The notes under the pieces: generated by a model
Told to the model about the DNA's origin: nothing
The model's database searches: none
The model's input: the letters and a program-made list of their open reading frames with translations, nothing else
Translations under genes and position numbers: made by a program
In this document: piece by piece, positions 15,243 to 24,168 of the stretch
Layout of the letters: the number at the start of each line of letters is the position of its first letter
Numbering within the stretch: position 1 is the stretch's first letter
Assembly: GCA_947089145.1 (NCBI GenBank)
Contig: CAMUJH010000027.1
Location: 1-58,625 of the forward strand
Source: an uncultured Hungatella sp.
Lineage (GTDB): Bacteria; Bacillota; Clostridia; Lachnospirales; Lachnospiraceae
Direction: 5' to 3'
DNA: 58,625 nucleotides

Positions 15243-16388
15243 ATGGAAGAAAATTTACGAAATTTAACGATTCAAGACGTCCTTGCCCATAAGAATGATT
15301 ACAATTTGGCCGTCCCATTTGTGGCAACCCAGCAGATTAACCCGTTTTTCAAAATGAGTGTTTCTTTGCTTTATGTAGATATGAAAGAGGAAGCATCGCA
15401 GATATTCAAAATAGGTTCCCGGAATTTTGGTAATGACCAATGGAAAGATCTGTATGCTCTTAGCAAGCCTTTCCTGGAAAGGCTTGCTACCGAGGCCGGA
15501 GTTCAGTTTTGTCCCGGATCAATGGATATATCGAAAGTGGATGAAAATACGTGGAAAGCAAGCGCTTTCGGAGCTATCCGCTTACCGGACAATGGTGTGC
15601 GGACTAGTAGTAATACTAAGGTAATTGACCTGGCTACGGAAGAAAAGAAATATCGCCTGGCTTATGAGGAGAAAGCAAAAAGGGGTATTGCCGATTATAA
15701 GGCGGCGAAAGAAGCTGCTAAAAAGTATGCGGGAAAATGGGTAGACACCGGCAAAGTGAATGATAAAGGTTATCCTGTCAAATTATATATGGTTTTAGAG
15801 CAGGAACGGGAAAAATACATCGAAAACAGTTTACTTGATGCTATGACGCAATTACGGGCCAATGCCCCGCAGAAGGCAGCTACGGGGGCTAAACTGAGAG
15901 TGATAAGGGATCTTCTGGGGATTAAAGGAACCTATACGATTGAAGAATTAAAAAAGCCCTTTGCTGTGGCGAGAACATCATTTTCTCCGGACTATAACGA
16001 TCCTGTAGTTAAGCAAATGCTGTTGCAGCATGCTATGCAGAGCGTGGGAAATCTGTTTGGAAATGTGCAGCCGGTTGTGCAAACAATATCCATACCCAAA
16101 AGAGATGTGTATGACGAAGTGGATTTTGCATCAGAAGTAAGCGAAATGACAATATCCAAGGAAAACCGGGAAGCGCCGCAGGAAGGTAGCCAAAGGATGG
16201 ATAAAGACGTAGTGGAGGCAGGACAGGAGACGGAAATAGAGGATCGCTCCGTAGATTTCCGTTGTGATAAATGTGATTGCATGATTCAGGAAAAAGTATG
16301 GAATTATTCCGTAGAAAATTTTGGAAGGCCACTCTGCTATAAATGCCAGCGGATTGTAAAAAGGGGGCAGAAGGGAGGAAGGAGGTAA
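15243..16388 (+). CDS. Candidate single-strand annealing protein with zinc-finger tail
   Basis: A 381-aa soluble protein. The central region resembles the end part of phage annealing proteins: a Lys-rich helix (EEKAKRGIADYKAAKEAAKK), then ATGAKLRVIRDLLGIKGTY and KKPFAVARTSFSPD. The C-terminus carries a four-cysteine zinc site, CDKCDCMIQ and CYKCQR. It is the first gene of a block that continues with a DUF3846 protein and SbcD/SbcC nuclease subunits, the usual partners of annealases in phage recombination. The overall family is not recognised with certainty; a replication accessory role is the alternative. Its stop overlaps the next start (TAATG). Confidence 0.5.
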   Translation: MEENLRNLTIQDVLAHKNDYNLAVPFVATQQINPFFKMSVSLLYVDMKEEASQIFKIGSRNFGNDQWKDLYALSKPFLERLATEAGVQFCPGSMDISKVDENTWKASAFGAIRLPDNGVRTSSNTKVIDLATEEKKYRLAYEEKAKRGIADYKAAKEAAKKYAGKWVDTGKVNDKGYPVKLYMVLEQEREKYIENSLLDAMTQLRANAPQKAATGAKLRVIRDLLGIKGTYTIEELKKPFAVARTSFSPDYNDPVVKQMLLQHAMQSVGNLFGNVQPVVQTISIPKRDVYDEVDFASEVSEMTISKENREAPQEGSQRMDKDVVEAGQETEIEDRSVDFRCDKCDCMIQEKVWNYSVENFGRPLCYKCQRIVKRGQKGGRR

Positions 16389-16816
16389 TGCGGATCATCA
16401 GAATAAATACGAATAACGAGATTTCCGTACACGAATTTCCTGAAGGCTCCTATTCCCAACAGAACCGGATTCTGAGGGGACTAATCGGCCCGGAATGCGA
16501 ATTATATGAGTGTGTCATGCCGAAACGACTGTACACGGAACTTGGAGGCTCTAATAAGCTTAGCAAGAAAGCTGGAACCTGTGTCAGTATGCTGGTTGAT
16601 GAAGAGGGGATTTATCATGACCTTAAAGACAATCAGGTGGGCAGCTATTTATATGAGACGGATAAGCATGGATGCGTCATTGCAGGAAACATCCTGATTG
16701 TGGGAGAAAGGTGGAGCAGGGATGGGATTGATTTCTGCGGAATTGTAGAGGATCAGTTTAATAAACTATTTCCCAAATTAAAAGAACTGACAGAGAAAGT
16801 GAGGGATTACAGATGA
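16388..16816 (+). CDS. DUF3846-type phage protein
   Basis: A 142-aa protein. An N-terminal beta-rich segment (IRINTNNEISVHEFPEG) and the middle part KRLYTELGGSNKLS followed by CVIAGNILIVGER match the style of DUF3846 phage proteins of unknown role. The start at 16388 has AAGGAGGT just upstream. It overlaps the next gene by ATGA. Confidence 0.65.
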   Translation: MRIIRINTNNEISVHEFPEGSYSQQNRILRGLIGPECELYECVMPKRLYTELGGSNKLSKKAGTCVSMLVDEEGIYHDLKDNQVGSYLYETDKHGCVIAGNILIVGERWSRDGIDFCGIVEDQFNKLFPKLKELTEKVRDYR

Positions 16817-17853
16817 AAGTTTTTCATTCGGGTGACTGGCATATAGGTTCTTTTAAAGGACCGAAAAAAGAAGGGGTGAATCTTCGTTCCCTGGACACGA
16901 GGCGCTGCCTTGAATCTATGGCCGAACGTGCGGAACGGGAACATCCGGAACTTGTCCTGGTACCGGGGGATATTTTTCATGAGGGAAAGACGTGGAGCGA
17001 CCGTTGCTGTGAAGAAGTGGTACTCGCTATGGAAATTATTTCCCGTTTGGAAGTGGCAGCGGAGCAGGTTGTTGTCATGAGAGGGACGCCTAATCATGAC
17101 GGAAGCGGGCCTTTCAAAGTCCTTGCGGTACATTTTAAGAATCATCCGAAAGTGCATATTGTCACCATGCCGGACGTGATCCGGACAGAATATGCCGATA
17201 TTGCGGTCCTGCCAGGTTTCGACCGGGGCGTATACCGGGCAAAATTCCCCGGATTGGGAAAAGAGGATGAAAATGAAATGTTTTCACAGGAGCTTGGCAA
17301 AATTGTCATGGGGTTAAAGGCGACCTGCCGGACAGACCGGCCGACAATCCTTATGGCGCATTACACGGTTCCAGGGTGCGACACGGAAAGCGGGCAATCG
17401 CAGATCCTGACCAAGTTTGAACCGATCATCCCTTCGGAAGCTTTGTCAGCAGCCAGCTATGATCTGGTGGCGTTAGGCCACATTCACCGTCCCCAGCTGG
17501 TATCCGGGTTTGACAACGTATACTATTCAGGCTCCATCAATGCCAATAATTTTAATGACGAGGGGCAGGAGAAAGGCTTCTGGATTCACTATGCTGAACG
17601 GGGAGCTTTTGGGCGGGACGGAGTGGTGTTTACCGATTCGGAGCTGGTAAAGACGCCATACCGCAAATTCGTTACGTTCCGGTTTACAGATGACGACGTC
17701 TCTGCGATTATTAACAACCGCCTTGACGAAGTGGCCATGAACTATTGGCGGCTGAATGGGGCGGCGGCAGATAAGATTGTCAGGGTATTATATGAATGTT
17801 CCGCAGATAAGAAGAAGGCTTTCAGTACTGCCTTATTAGAAAGAGTTGTATAA
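16813..17853 (+). CDS. SbcD/Mre11-like nuclease subunit
   Basis: A metallophosphoesterase of 346 aa acting with the SbcC-like ATPase in end processing during recombination. Motifs in order: SGDWHIG (metal ligands), VPGDIFHEGK, a modified GNHD motif reading RGTPNHDG, MAHYTVPG and LGHIHRPQ. All the metal-binding residues appear present. It starts in an ATGA overlap with the DUF3846 gene. The C-terminus ends abruptly at ALLERVV, while the next frame continues with residues (YKDGAFWVAGV) that look like its natural extension. Confidence 0.85.
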   Translation: MKVFHSGDWHIGSFKGPKKEGVNLRSLDTRRCLESMAERAEREHPELVLVPGDIFHEGKTWSDRCCEEVVLAMEIISRLEVAAEQVVVMRGTPNHDGSGPFKVLAVHFKNHPKVHIVTMPDVIRTEYADIAVLPGFDRGVYRAKFPGLGKEDENEMFSQELGKIVMGLKATCRTDRPTILMAHYTVPGCDTESGQSQILTKFEPIIPSEALSAASYDLVALGHIHRPQLVSGFDNVYYSGSINANNFNDEGQEKGFWIHYAERGAFGRDGVVFTDSELVKTPYRKFVTFRFTDDDVSAIINNRLDEVAMNYWRLNGAAADKIVRVLYECSADKKKAFSTALLERVV

Positions 17854-20689
17854 GGACGGGGCTTTCTGGGTAGCGGGGGTTACGCAGGAAAAGATGCAAG
17901 AATCCCCAGACCGCACCGATTTGTCCAGGGAAACGGATCCGGAAGCAAATTTGAAGACATATCTGGAAAGGAAGGGGATGGGGAAGGAAGAAATTGAAAG
18001 GCTGCTGTTTAAAGCCAGGCCGATTATCGCTGAAGCCATGGCATCAGAGAACGGAGCCGCTTTTTGTGGGATGTTCGTGCCCATTGAGATCGAAGTGGAA
18101 AACTATCGTGCCTATGCAAAGGAAAAGTTTTCATTCGAGGATATTCAATTCTGCACTATCAATGGACAGAACGGAGCAGGTAAGTCATCCCTATTTATGG
18201 ACGCCATTATTGACTGCATTTATGAGGAATCACGGGAAGGAAAGGGGACGTCCGTAAAGGTCCCATGGCTGAGAAATGATGAAGGGGTTCGCTCTGGATA
18301 CATAACATTTACGTTTGCGATCGGGGATAAGATATACCGCATTACAAGGTCAAGGCAGAAATCTGGAAAGCCAACATTGAATTTGGCAGAGCTGGTGTAT
18401 GGGGAGTGGGAAAACCGAAGCCATGAGAAAACAAATGACACCCAGACGGAAATAGAAAATTTGATCGGCGTTGACAGCATGACGTTTAAAAGCTGTGCTC
18501 TTATTATGCAGGATCAGTATGGATTGTTCTTGCAGGCAAAAAAAGAAGAACGCATGGTCATCCTTTCTAATCTCCTGGGGCTGGGGATTTATGACAAGAT
18601 GGAAGAACTGGCAAAGGAACGGGCGTTAGGGTATAAGCGGAGCATTGCAGAGAAAAAGCAGACTATCGAGGTTCAGGCCGACAATATCCTTTCTTATGGC
18701 AGGCCATGGGAAGAGCTGCAGCAGGTCAAAGAAGAGCTGCAAGAAATAGATGAAAAAATGCGGATAAAGGAACTGGGATTGCGGAACGCCAACCTGCTTC
18801 TGGGAAACGCTAAGGCGGCAGTAGAGAGGCATCAGGGCCTTATGGGTGAAATCTCAAACGTGGAGAGCAAGATAAGCATTGCTCGAAAGAGCCGGGAGGC
18901 AGAAAAAATCACTATCCAGACGTGTGACTTGGCCCTGAAGGAAGAAACGGAAATAGTTGAAAATGCGGAAAGATACCGCAGCTTGACAGAGAAAGAAAAG
19001 CTTTTGATAGAGGGGACGGCCATATATGAAGCAAAAGCAGCGGAGCTGGAAAGGGTGCATGTGCAGATATCTGTCGCAGAACAGGAGGTTAAGGAGCATG
19101 AGCGGGCTCTTTTCGGATACCAGACCCGTCTGAAATCCATCGAGCACCAGGAGGACCGTGAGGAAGTCAGGAGGAAGGCGGATGAATATCAGGAAAAGAA
19201 ACGGCAGCTTGATGCGCTGTATGGCGTTTCCAGGAAAGCGGCGGAGCTGGATGATAAGAGGAGCCGCCGAATATACGGGTTTGACAGTAAAAAGGCATAT
19301 TTTAATGAACTGGAAAGGGCCCTGATGGCTGAACAGGCATCTTTAAAGAAACGTACGGAGTTATTGGAGGATGCAGGCTGCATGGATATCCGGCAGGCGT
19401 CATGCCGGTTCCTGGCGGATGCGGTACAGGCAAAAGCTGACTTGGAAGCGTTCCCGGGAAAGCTGGAGGCATTGGCAAAAGAGAGAGAAACGTCGCTGGC
19501 AGAGCTGATGAAAGCGGTTCATGAGACGGAGGATGAGATTCGGCAGCTTGGATTTTCCGAGGATCGGCTGGAAAGTTTGGGGAAAGAGTGCGCCGTCCTA
19601 GAGATTTATGTGGACAAGCTGCGGAAGCTGGAGCGGCAGGAAGGCGAAATCGGCTTAATAAAGGCCAGAATCGAGGATATGCAGTCAAATATAGCTAAAG
19701 CACAGAAAAGCCTTACAGAATTGAAATCCAGGGCACAGGAGATAGGTTTTGAGAAAGAGAAGTATGCGGAAAGCTATCTGGAACATGAGAAGGTCATGGA
19801 AGAGTTGGAGGAAGGAAAGGTCTGGCTCCGGAAAGAAAGTGAACTACCGGTTATCAGGGAAAGACGGGCAAATTCCAGCCGGAGAGAGAAAGAATTGTCA
19901 GAGGAAATTAAATTTCTTGAAACGGAATTGACTCGGAAACAGGCGGAGGCTGAAGCAGAAAGGGCAGCGGCGGCAGAGTATGAGGCGGCAGACAGGCAGG
20001 TAAAAGAATTGCAAGAGGAGCTTGACAGGCTCAATCGGGAGGCCAAGGAGATTCAGAAAAGGATTGGGGGATTTGAGCAGAAATGCCGGGAAATGCGCAG
20101 GATGAAGGAGAACATAGAAGCCATCCAGGAGGAATTGACGGAATTGGCCATGGATGAAGCGGATTATGATGCTCTCAAACTTTCTTTCAGCCAGGACGGT
20201 ATTCCCCACCAGATTGTCAGGACGATCCTGCCTAAGCTGTCTAATACGGCCAACAATATCTTGGGGCAGATGACCGGTGGCCAGATGGGGGTGGACTTTG
20301 TAACGGAAAAAGAAACTAGCAAAGGTAAAAACAAAAAGGAAGTCGTTACACTGGATATTTTCATTGAGGAGTATGGAAAATCGGCGCTGCCTTACCTGTC
20401 AAAGTCCGGTGGGGAAAAGGTCAAGGCATCCCTATCCGTGATCCTTGCCTTGGCAGAAATTAAGGCAACGACCGCAGGCATTCAGTTTGGTATGTTATTT
20501 ATTGACGAGGCTCCATTTTTAGATAGTGAAGGCGTACAAGCGTATGTAGATGCTCTTGAAACTATTCAACAGAGATATGTCGGAATCAAAGTTATGGCCA
20601 TAACACACGATCCGACATTCAAGGCAAGATTCCCGCAAAGCATAACAGTCATGAAAGATGATCAGGGAAGCCATGTGAGGTGGGATTGA
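17846..20689 (+). CDS. SbcC/Rad50-like ATPase
   Basis: A 947-aa SMC-type ATPase. Walker A NGQNGAGKSS lies near residues 106-115, long coiled coils fill about 250-760 with a cysteine pair AGCMDIRQASC near 508-518 at the hook position, and the C-terminal half has the signature LSKSGGEKVKAS and Walker B MLFIDEAPF. The first 75 residues are not SbcC-like and resemble an SbcD C-terminal tail; SbcC homology starts at MFVPIEIEVENY (ATG at 18071). The TTG at 17846 overlaps the SbcD end by 8 bp in the +1 frame. Either translation is coupled, or a base change split an SbcD-SbcC fusion. Confidence 0.85.
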   Translation: MYKDGAFWVAGVTQEKMQESPDRTDLSRETDPEANLKTYLERKGMGKEEIERLLFKARPIIAEAMASENGAAFCGMFVPIEIEVENYRAYAKEKFSFEDIQFCTINGQNGAGKSSLFMDAIIDCIYEESREGKGTSVKVPWLRNDEGVRSGYITFTFAIGDKIYRITRSRQKSGKPTLNLAELVYGEWENRSHEKTNDTQTEIENLIGVDSMTFKSCALIMQDQYGLFLQAKKEERMVILSNLLGLGIYDKMEELAKERALGYKRSIAEKKQTIEVQADNILSYGRPWEELQQVKEELQEIDEKMRIKELGLRNANLLLGNAKAAVERHQGLMGEISNVESKISIARKSREAEKITIQTCDLALKEETEIVENAERYRSLTEKEKLLIEGTAIYEAKAAELERVHVQISVAEQEVKEHERALFGYQTRLKSIEHQEDREEVRRKADEYQEKKRQLDALYGVSRKAAELDDKRSRRIYGFDSKKAYFNELERALMAEQASLKKRTELLEDAGCMDIRQASCRFLADAVQAKADLEAFPGKLEALAKERETSLAELMKAVHETEDEIRQLGFSEDRLESLGKECAVLEIYVDKLRKLERQEGEIGLIKARIEDMQSNIAKAQKSLTELKSRAQEIGFEKEKYAESYLEHEKVMEELEEGKVWLRKESELPVIRERRANSSRREKELSEEIKFLETELTRKQAEAEAERAAAAEYEAADRQVKELQEELDRLNREAKEIQKRIGGFEQKCREMRRMKENIEAIQEELTELAMDEADYDALKLSFSQDGIPHQIVRTILPKLSNTANNILGQMTGGQMGVDFVTEKETSKGKNKKEVVTLDIFIEEYGKSALPYLSKSGGEKVKASLSVILALAEIKATTAGIQFGMLFIDEAPFLDSEGVQAYVDALETIQQRYVGIKVMAITHDPTFKARFPQSITVMKDDQGSHVRWD

Positions 20690-21193
20690 TGGAAAGAAAA
20701 AATTATATCGGCAAGATATATGGAAGACTTACAGTCATAGGGGAAGCAAAAATGGCAGCAGGCTATAAGAGAAGGCTGATTTGCTGTTGCTCCTGCGGGA
20801 ATAAAGTTGTAGTTTTTGCATGTAATCTTGCCAGAGGACATACTACAAGCTGCGGATGCGCCAAAAAAGAAATTATTGAAGCTGGTGCCCATACTATCCA
20901 TGGCAAACGATACACCCGCATTTATGAAATTTGGAGAAGCATGAAACAAAGATGTAACAATCCAAACAAATCGAATTATGATCGGTATGGAGGAAGAGGA
21001 ATCTCTGTTTGTGAAGAATGGAATAACAGTTTCGAACCCTTTTATGAATGGGCTGTCTCTTCTGGATATGCATGATTTGAGTATAGACCGAATAAATAAC
21101 AACGGCAATTATTGTCCGGAAAATTGTAGATGGGCTACGCCAACAGAGCAGGCACATAATCGCAGAGTACCTGCAAAAAGGGGAACTTGTTAA
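20689..21193 (+). pseudogene. AP2/HNH-type homing endonuclease, frameshifted
   Basis: The ATG overlaps the SbcC stop. The first part has the AP2-like zinc domain (YGRLTVIGEA, CSCGN, TTSCGCAKKE) and the linker [25 protein letters not shown]. The frame stops at 21075, but the missing end, [26 protein letters not shown], follows in another frame to 21193. One extra base near 21070 (GCATGATTTG) explains it. Such genes are mobile within phages; here it sits exactly behind sbcC and is probably inactive. Confidence 0.8.
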
Positions 21194-21201
21194 AAAGATA
21201 T

Positions 21202-21225
21202 GCCGGGGGCCTGACGGCCTCCGGC
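21202..21225 (+). promoter_or_regulatory. GC-rich hairpin before the replisome organizer
   Basis: GCCGGGGGCC and GGCCTCCGGC form a 10-bp stem with a TGAC loop, ending 8 bp before the ribosome site AAGGGGTG. There is no T-run, so it may protect RNA or modulate translation rather than terminate. Confidence 0.45.
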
Positions 21226-21241
21226 GAAAAGGGGTGTTTGT

Positions 21242-22237
21242 TTGGCAAAGAAATATTACTGGATGAAACTGAGGGAAGATTTTTTCGATGATGATGCAAT
21301 CGAATGGCTGGAGGAACAGCCAAAAGGAAAAGAATATGCATTGTTTTATTTGAAACTCTGCTTAAAGTCTTTAAAGACCAATGGGCTGCTGATCCGTACG
21401 GTGGGCACGATCCTTGTTCCATACGACACTAAGAAGCTTGCGGATATAACTAAAACGGATTATGATACGGCGATTGTGGCCATGGAATTGCTTAAGAATA
21501 TCGGACTTGTAGAAATTATGGAGAGCGGTGAAATTTTTTTGCCTCGCATGGAGGAAATGATAGGCTCCGAAACGGATAAGGCTATCCTCATGAGAAAAAT
21601 CAGGGCGCAGAAGAATTTTATAGAGGGTAACAATGTTACCGTAATGTTACCGGAAGGTTACCTATGTGAGATGGGTAACAATGTTACCACAGAGTTACCG
21701 GAATGTTCCAAAAACGTTACACAGAGATTAGAGAATAGAGATCTAGAGATAGATAAAAACATAATTGTTGCACCTCCAGGCAACGCTGACTCTGAAAACA
21801 TGGACAGATATCCGGCTGGCGACTTTGAGTATCAGTGTGTTGATATGCTTATCCAATCCTGTATGGCTGTATTTCCAGGGGCAAAGGTGCCACAGACCCA
21901 GAGAGAAAAGCGGAAATGGGCAATGGAGATCGAACGGATGAAGCGGTTGGACAAAAGAAATGAGTCGGACATCATTGAGGCATTGACGTATGCAACTACG
22001 GACGGTTTCTGGAAATCCAATATCCGAAGCGCAAGAAAGTTCAGGGAAAAATTTGAAACGCTGATCATCCAAAGCCGGAGTAAAACGGCAAAGAATGACA
22101 AAGGGGCAAAGCCACAGCCCAACAGATTCCACAACTTTGAGCAGAGAAATACGGATTACAATGCCATGGTAATTCAGAGACTTAAAGAGCGGCTTGGGAG
22201 TGAAAGCAATACCCTGCCAGGCGAAGGAGGAAGTTGA
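21242..22237 (+). CDS. Phage replisome organizer (DnaD-like)
   Basis: A 331-aa replication initiator. It starts with the typical Phage_rep_org_N sequence MAKKYYWMKLREDFFDDDAI from a TTG codon with AAGGGGTG upstream. A winged-helix domain (residues 1-115) is followed by a low-conservation linker and a C-terminal DnaD-like helical part near 200-290 (YATTDGFWKSNIRSARKFREKF, shown here in two parts: YATTDGFWKSN and RKFREKF). The linker DNA (21626-21735) holds inverted repeats built on GGTAAC, which should be the origin it binds. It would load the helicase; no helicase gene is visible, so the host's is probably used. Confidence 0.88.
   Translation: MAKKYYWMKLREDFFDDDAIEWLEEQPKGKEYALFYLKLCLKSLKTNGLLIRTVGTILVPYDTKKLADITKTDYDTAIVAMELLKNIGLVEIMESGEIFLPRMEEMIGSETDKAILMRKIRAQKNFIEGNNVTVMLPEGYLCEMGNNVTTELPECSKNVTQRLENRDLEIDKNIIVAPPGNADSENMDRYPAGDFEYQCVDMLIQSCMAVFPGAKVPQTQREKRKWAMEIERMKRLDKRNESDIIEALTYATTDGFWKSNIRSARKFREKFETLIIQSRSKTAKNDKGAKPQPNRFHNFEQRNTDYNAMVIQRLKERLGSESNTLPGEGGS
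21626..21735. repeat. Predicted phage replication origin iterons
   Basis: GGTAACAATGTTACC occurs perfectly at 21626-21640 and 21674-21688, 48 bp apart, with half-sites GTTACCGG, GGTTACC, GTTACCGG and CGTTAC between and after them. They lie inside the initiator gene as in many phages. The downstream AGAGATTAGAGAATAGAGAT stretch may be the unwinding zone. Confidence 0.7.
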
Positions 22238-23083
22238 GTGAAAAATCCAAAGCGGAGAGAAACCATACAGGGTACCGAAAAAGAATTTCTGGATGTGTTC
22301 AATCAGCTCTGCTATTCCAGAAGCCCCTGGCAGGTATGGGCTGACTTGATAAGCGCAATCGCATGTACCCTGAGCAATGTGACAGACCGGACGCAGAAGC
22401 GTTTTGAAGCAAGGGAAAAGGAATATGCCCAATGCATAGAGAGGCTCGGATCGGTGGAGACACCGGCGCAGATACTCAATATCATCGTCATGGCGCTGGA
22501 AAATGAGCCGGAACAAGACTTCCTTGGAAAAATGTATATGAATCTGAATCTGGGAAACCACTGGAAAGGCCAGTTTTTTACACCATACAACATATGCAAA
22601 ATGATGTCGCAGATGACTGTGGGGAATGCTGACAGGCAGATTGAAGAACAGGGTTACATATCCATTTGCGATCCGGCCTGTGGTGCCGGGGCAACGCTGA
22701 TAGCGGCGGCAAATACCCTGAAAGGGTCTAAATATAATTTTCAGAACCATGTGCTTTTTGCGGGGCAGGATGTGGATCGGGTGGTGGCGCTGATGTGCTA
22801 TATCCAGCTTTCCCTCCTGGGATGCGCTGGTTATATCTGCGTAGGGGATACGTTTACCAATCCTTTGACCGGCCCGGTGCTATTCCCCAGGGAAACCGAG
22901 GGGCAGGAGATGTGGTATATGCCAATGTTCCAGTCGGATGTGTGGCAGTGGCGAAAGATATTTCATTCGCTGGGAAGTATGGGTGGAACCGTAACCACCG
23001 AAAAAACAGTGGAAAAAGAGCACTTTTATATGTTTTTCGATTTTGAAGAAAAGGAGGCGCAGTATGGGAATCAAAGGATTTGA
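22238..23083 (+). CDS. N6-adenine methyltransferase-like protein lacking NPPY
   Basis: A 281-aa protein with the AdoMet-binding motif I of N-6 DNA methylases (CDPACGAGATLIAAAN) and the adjoining GQFFTPYNICKMM and GQDVDRVVALMCYIQLSL. The expected catalytic (D/N)PP(Y/F) motif is absent; the chain runs through GDTFTNPLTGPVLFPRE to a short tail. It is probably a SAM-binding protein without methylation activity, or it uses a changed catalytic motif. GTG directly follows the previous stop, with GGAGGAAG upstream. Confidence 0.75.
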   Translation: MKNPKRRETIQGTEKEFLDVFNQLCYSRSPWQVWADLISAIACTLSNVTDRTQKRFEAREKEYAQCIERLGSVETPAQILNIIVMALENEPEQDFLGKMYMNLNLGNHWKGQFFTPYNICKMMSQMTVGNADRQIEEQGYISICDPACGAGATLIAAANTLKGSKYNFQNHVLFAGQDVDRVVALMCYIQLSLLGCAGYICVGDTFTNPLTGPVLFPRETEGQEMWYMPMFQSDVWQWRKIFHSLGSMGGTVTTEKTVEKEHFYMFFDFEEKEAQYGNQRI

Positions 23084-24155
23084 TGGGAATCTGTCGGAAG
23101 AGAGCAAAAAGGCTCTGCAGTCGGAAACATGGCAGAAAGTCAGGGATAGCATGAAAGAGAAAAAAGAGGTTAAGCACTTCACGGCTGAATGTACAGCGGA
23201 AAATGCCTATGGAGCGATCTGGAACCAGGTTGTAAATGAGTATCTGAAAAGCGGATATAATGCCGAGGATAAAAGTCCTGATATTGTCGTGATGGGCGAG
23301 ACGTACAAGACATTGAAGCGCCCGGAGGTAACAGTCTTTTATGACGCTGCCGGGGACACTCTCTTTGACGTGGCGAATGAGAGGCTTGAAAAGGAATATG
23401 AGTGGCTGATGAACAGCGGTGCCGGGGATACGGCGGAGAATATGAATACCAGGGAGGAAGATGATGCGGATGGGAAAGGCGATTTGGTTGTGGAACAGAC
23501 GGAGGAAGATCTGGAAGCTGGCAAGGCTCCACAGGCGGAGCGAACGGAGGATGAATCGGATAGTGAGCATAATGTGACCGTGGAGAACGCTGAAAGCGAA
23601 CAGGAGCCGCCTAAACCGGTGGAGGGCAAGAGTACCAGCGAACAGGACAGCATGTCGGCCAAACAGCGGGCCGTGGAAAAGCTGAAAAAGGAGCTGGCAG
23701 AGGTCAAAGATAAATCTTTTGCAGATTCGATTATCAGCTATCTTCTGAAGCGGTGTGAAGAGGATGAAGGGCTGGCCGAGGATGTGGTGCAGGAACATAA
23801 GACGTGGCAGAAATGCTTTGATTATATCTATAGTCAGGCAAGGAAACAGGCACAAGGGAATTGCGCCGCTGTCCGTGATGATGTGGTTTATGAATGGGCT
23901 GAGGATTATTACCACAAAGATGATAAGACTGAAGAAGCTGAAAAGGCCAAAAAAGCAGCGGAGGCAAAGAAGAAGGCGGCGGAACGGGCAGCCAAAGCGA
24001 AAGAAAATGCTGGCAATCGTAAAACTGAAAATAAGGCAGCACAGGGAACGGAAAAATCTCCTGCTCCTGCAGAAAAGGCAGAGGAAAAACGAACCCGAAG
24101 AAACAATAAAGATTTGGAAGGCCAGATGGATATGTTTTCCATGATGGGCATGTAA
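23064..24155 (+). CDS. PcfK-like protein
   Basis: A 363-aa protein with three parts: an N-terminal domain (residues 1-115), a low-complexity acidic linker (about 120-210) and a PcfK-like domain (SFADSIISYLLKRCEEDEG and YSQARKQAQGNCAAV), then an Ala/Lys/Glu-rich tail ending DLEGQMDMFSMMGM. PcfK was named on the conjugative plasmid pCF10, where its role is unclear. AAGGAGG precedes ATG 23064. The PcfJ-like gene follows, as on plasmids, so the two probably act together. Confidence 0.75.
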   Translation: MGIKGFDGNLSEESKKALQSETWQKVRDSMKEKKEVKHFTAECTAENAYGAIWNQVVNEYLKSGYNAEDKSPDIVVMGETYKTLKRPEVTVFYDAAGDTLFDVANERLEKEYEWLMNSGAGDTAENMNTREEDDADGKGDLVVEQTEEDLEAGKAPQAERTEDESDSEHNVTVENAESEQEPPKPVEGKSTSEQDSMSAKQRAVEKLKKELAEVKDKSFADSIISYLLKRCEEDEGLAEDVVQEHKTWQKCFDYIYSQARKQAQGNCAAVRDDVVYEWAEDYYHKDDKTEEAEKAKKAAEAKKKAAERAAKAKENAGNRKTENKAAQGTEKSPAPAEKAEEKRTRRNNKDLEGQMDMFSMMGM

Positions 24156-24168
24156 GAGGGCGGTTCGT

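Noticed and set aside
21743-22750. A 335-codon minus-strand frame
   Set aside because: Antisense to the replisome organizer and methylase-like genes, which have clear family motifs.
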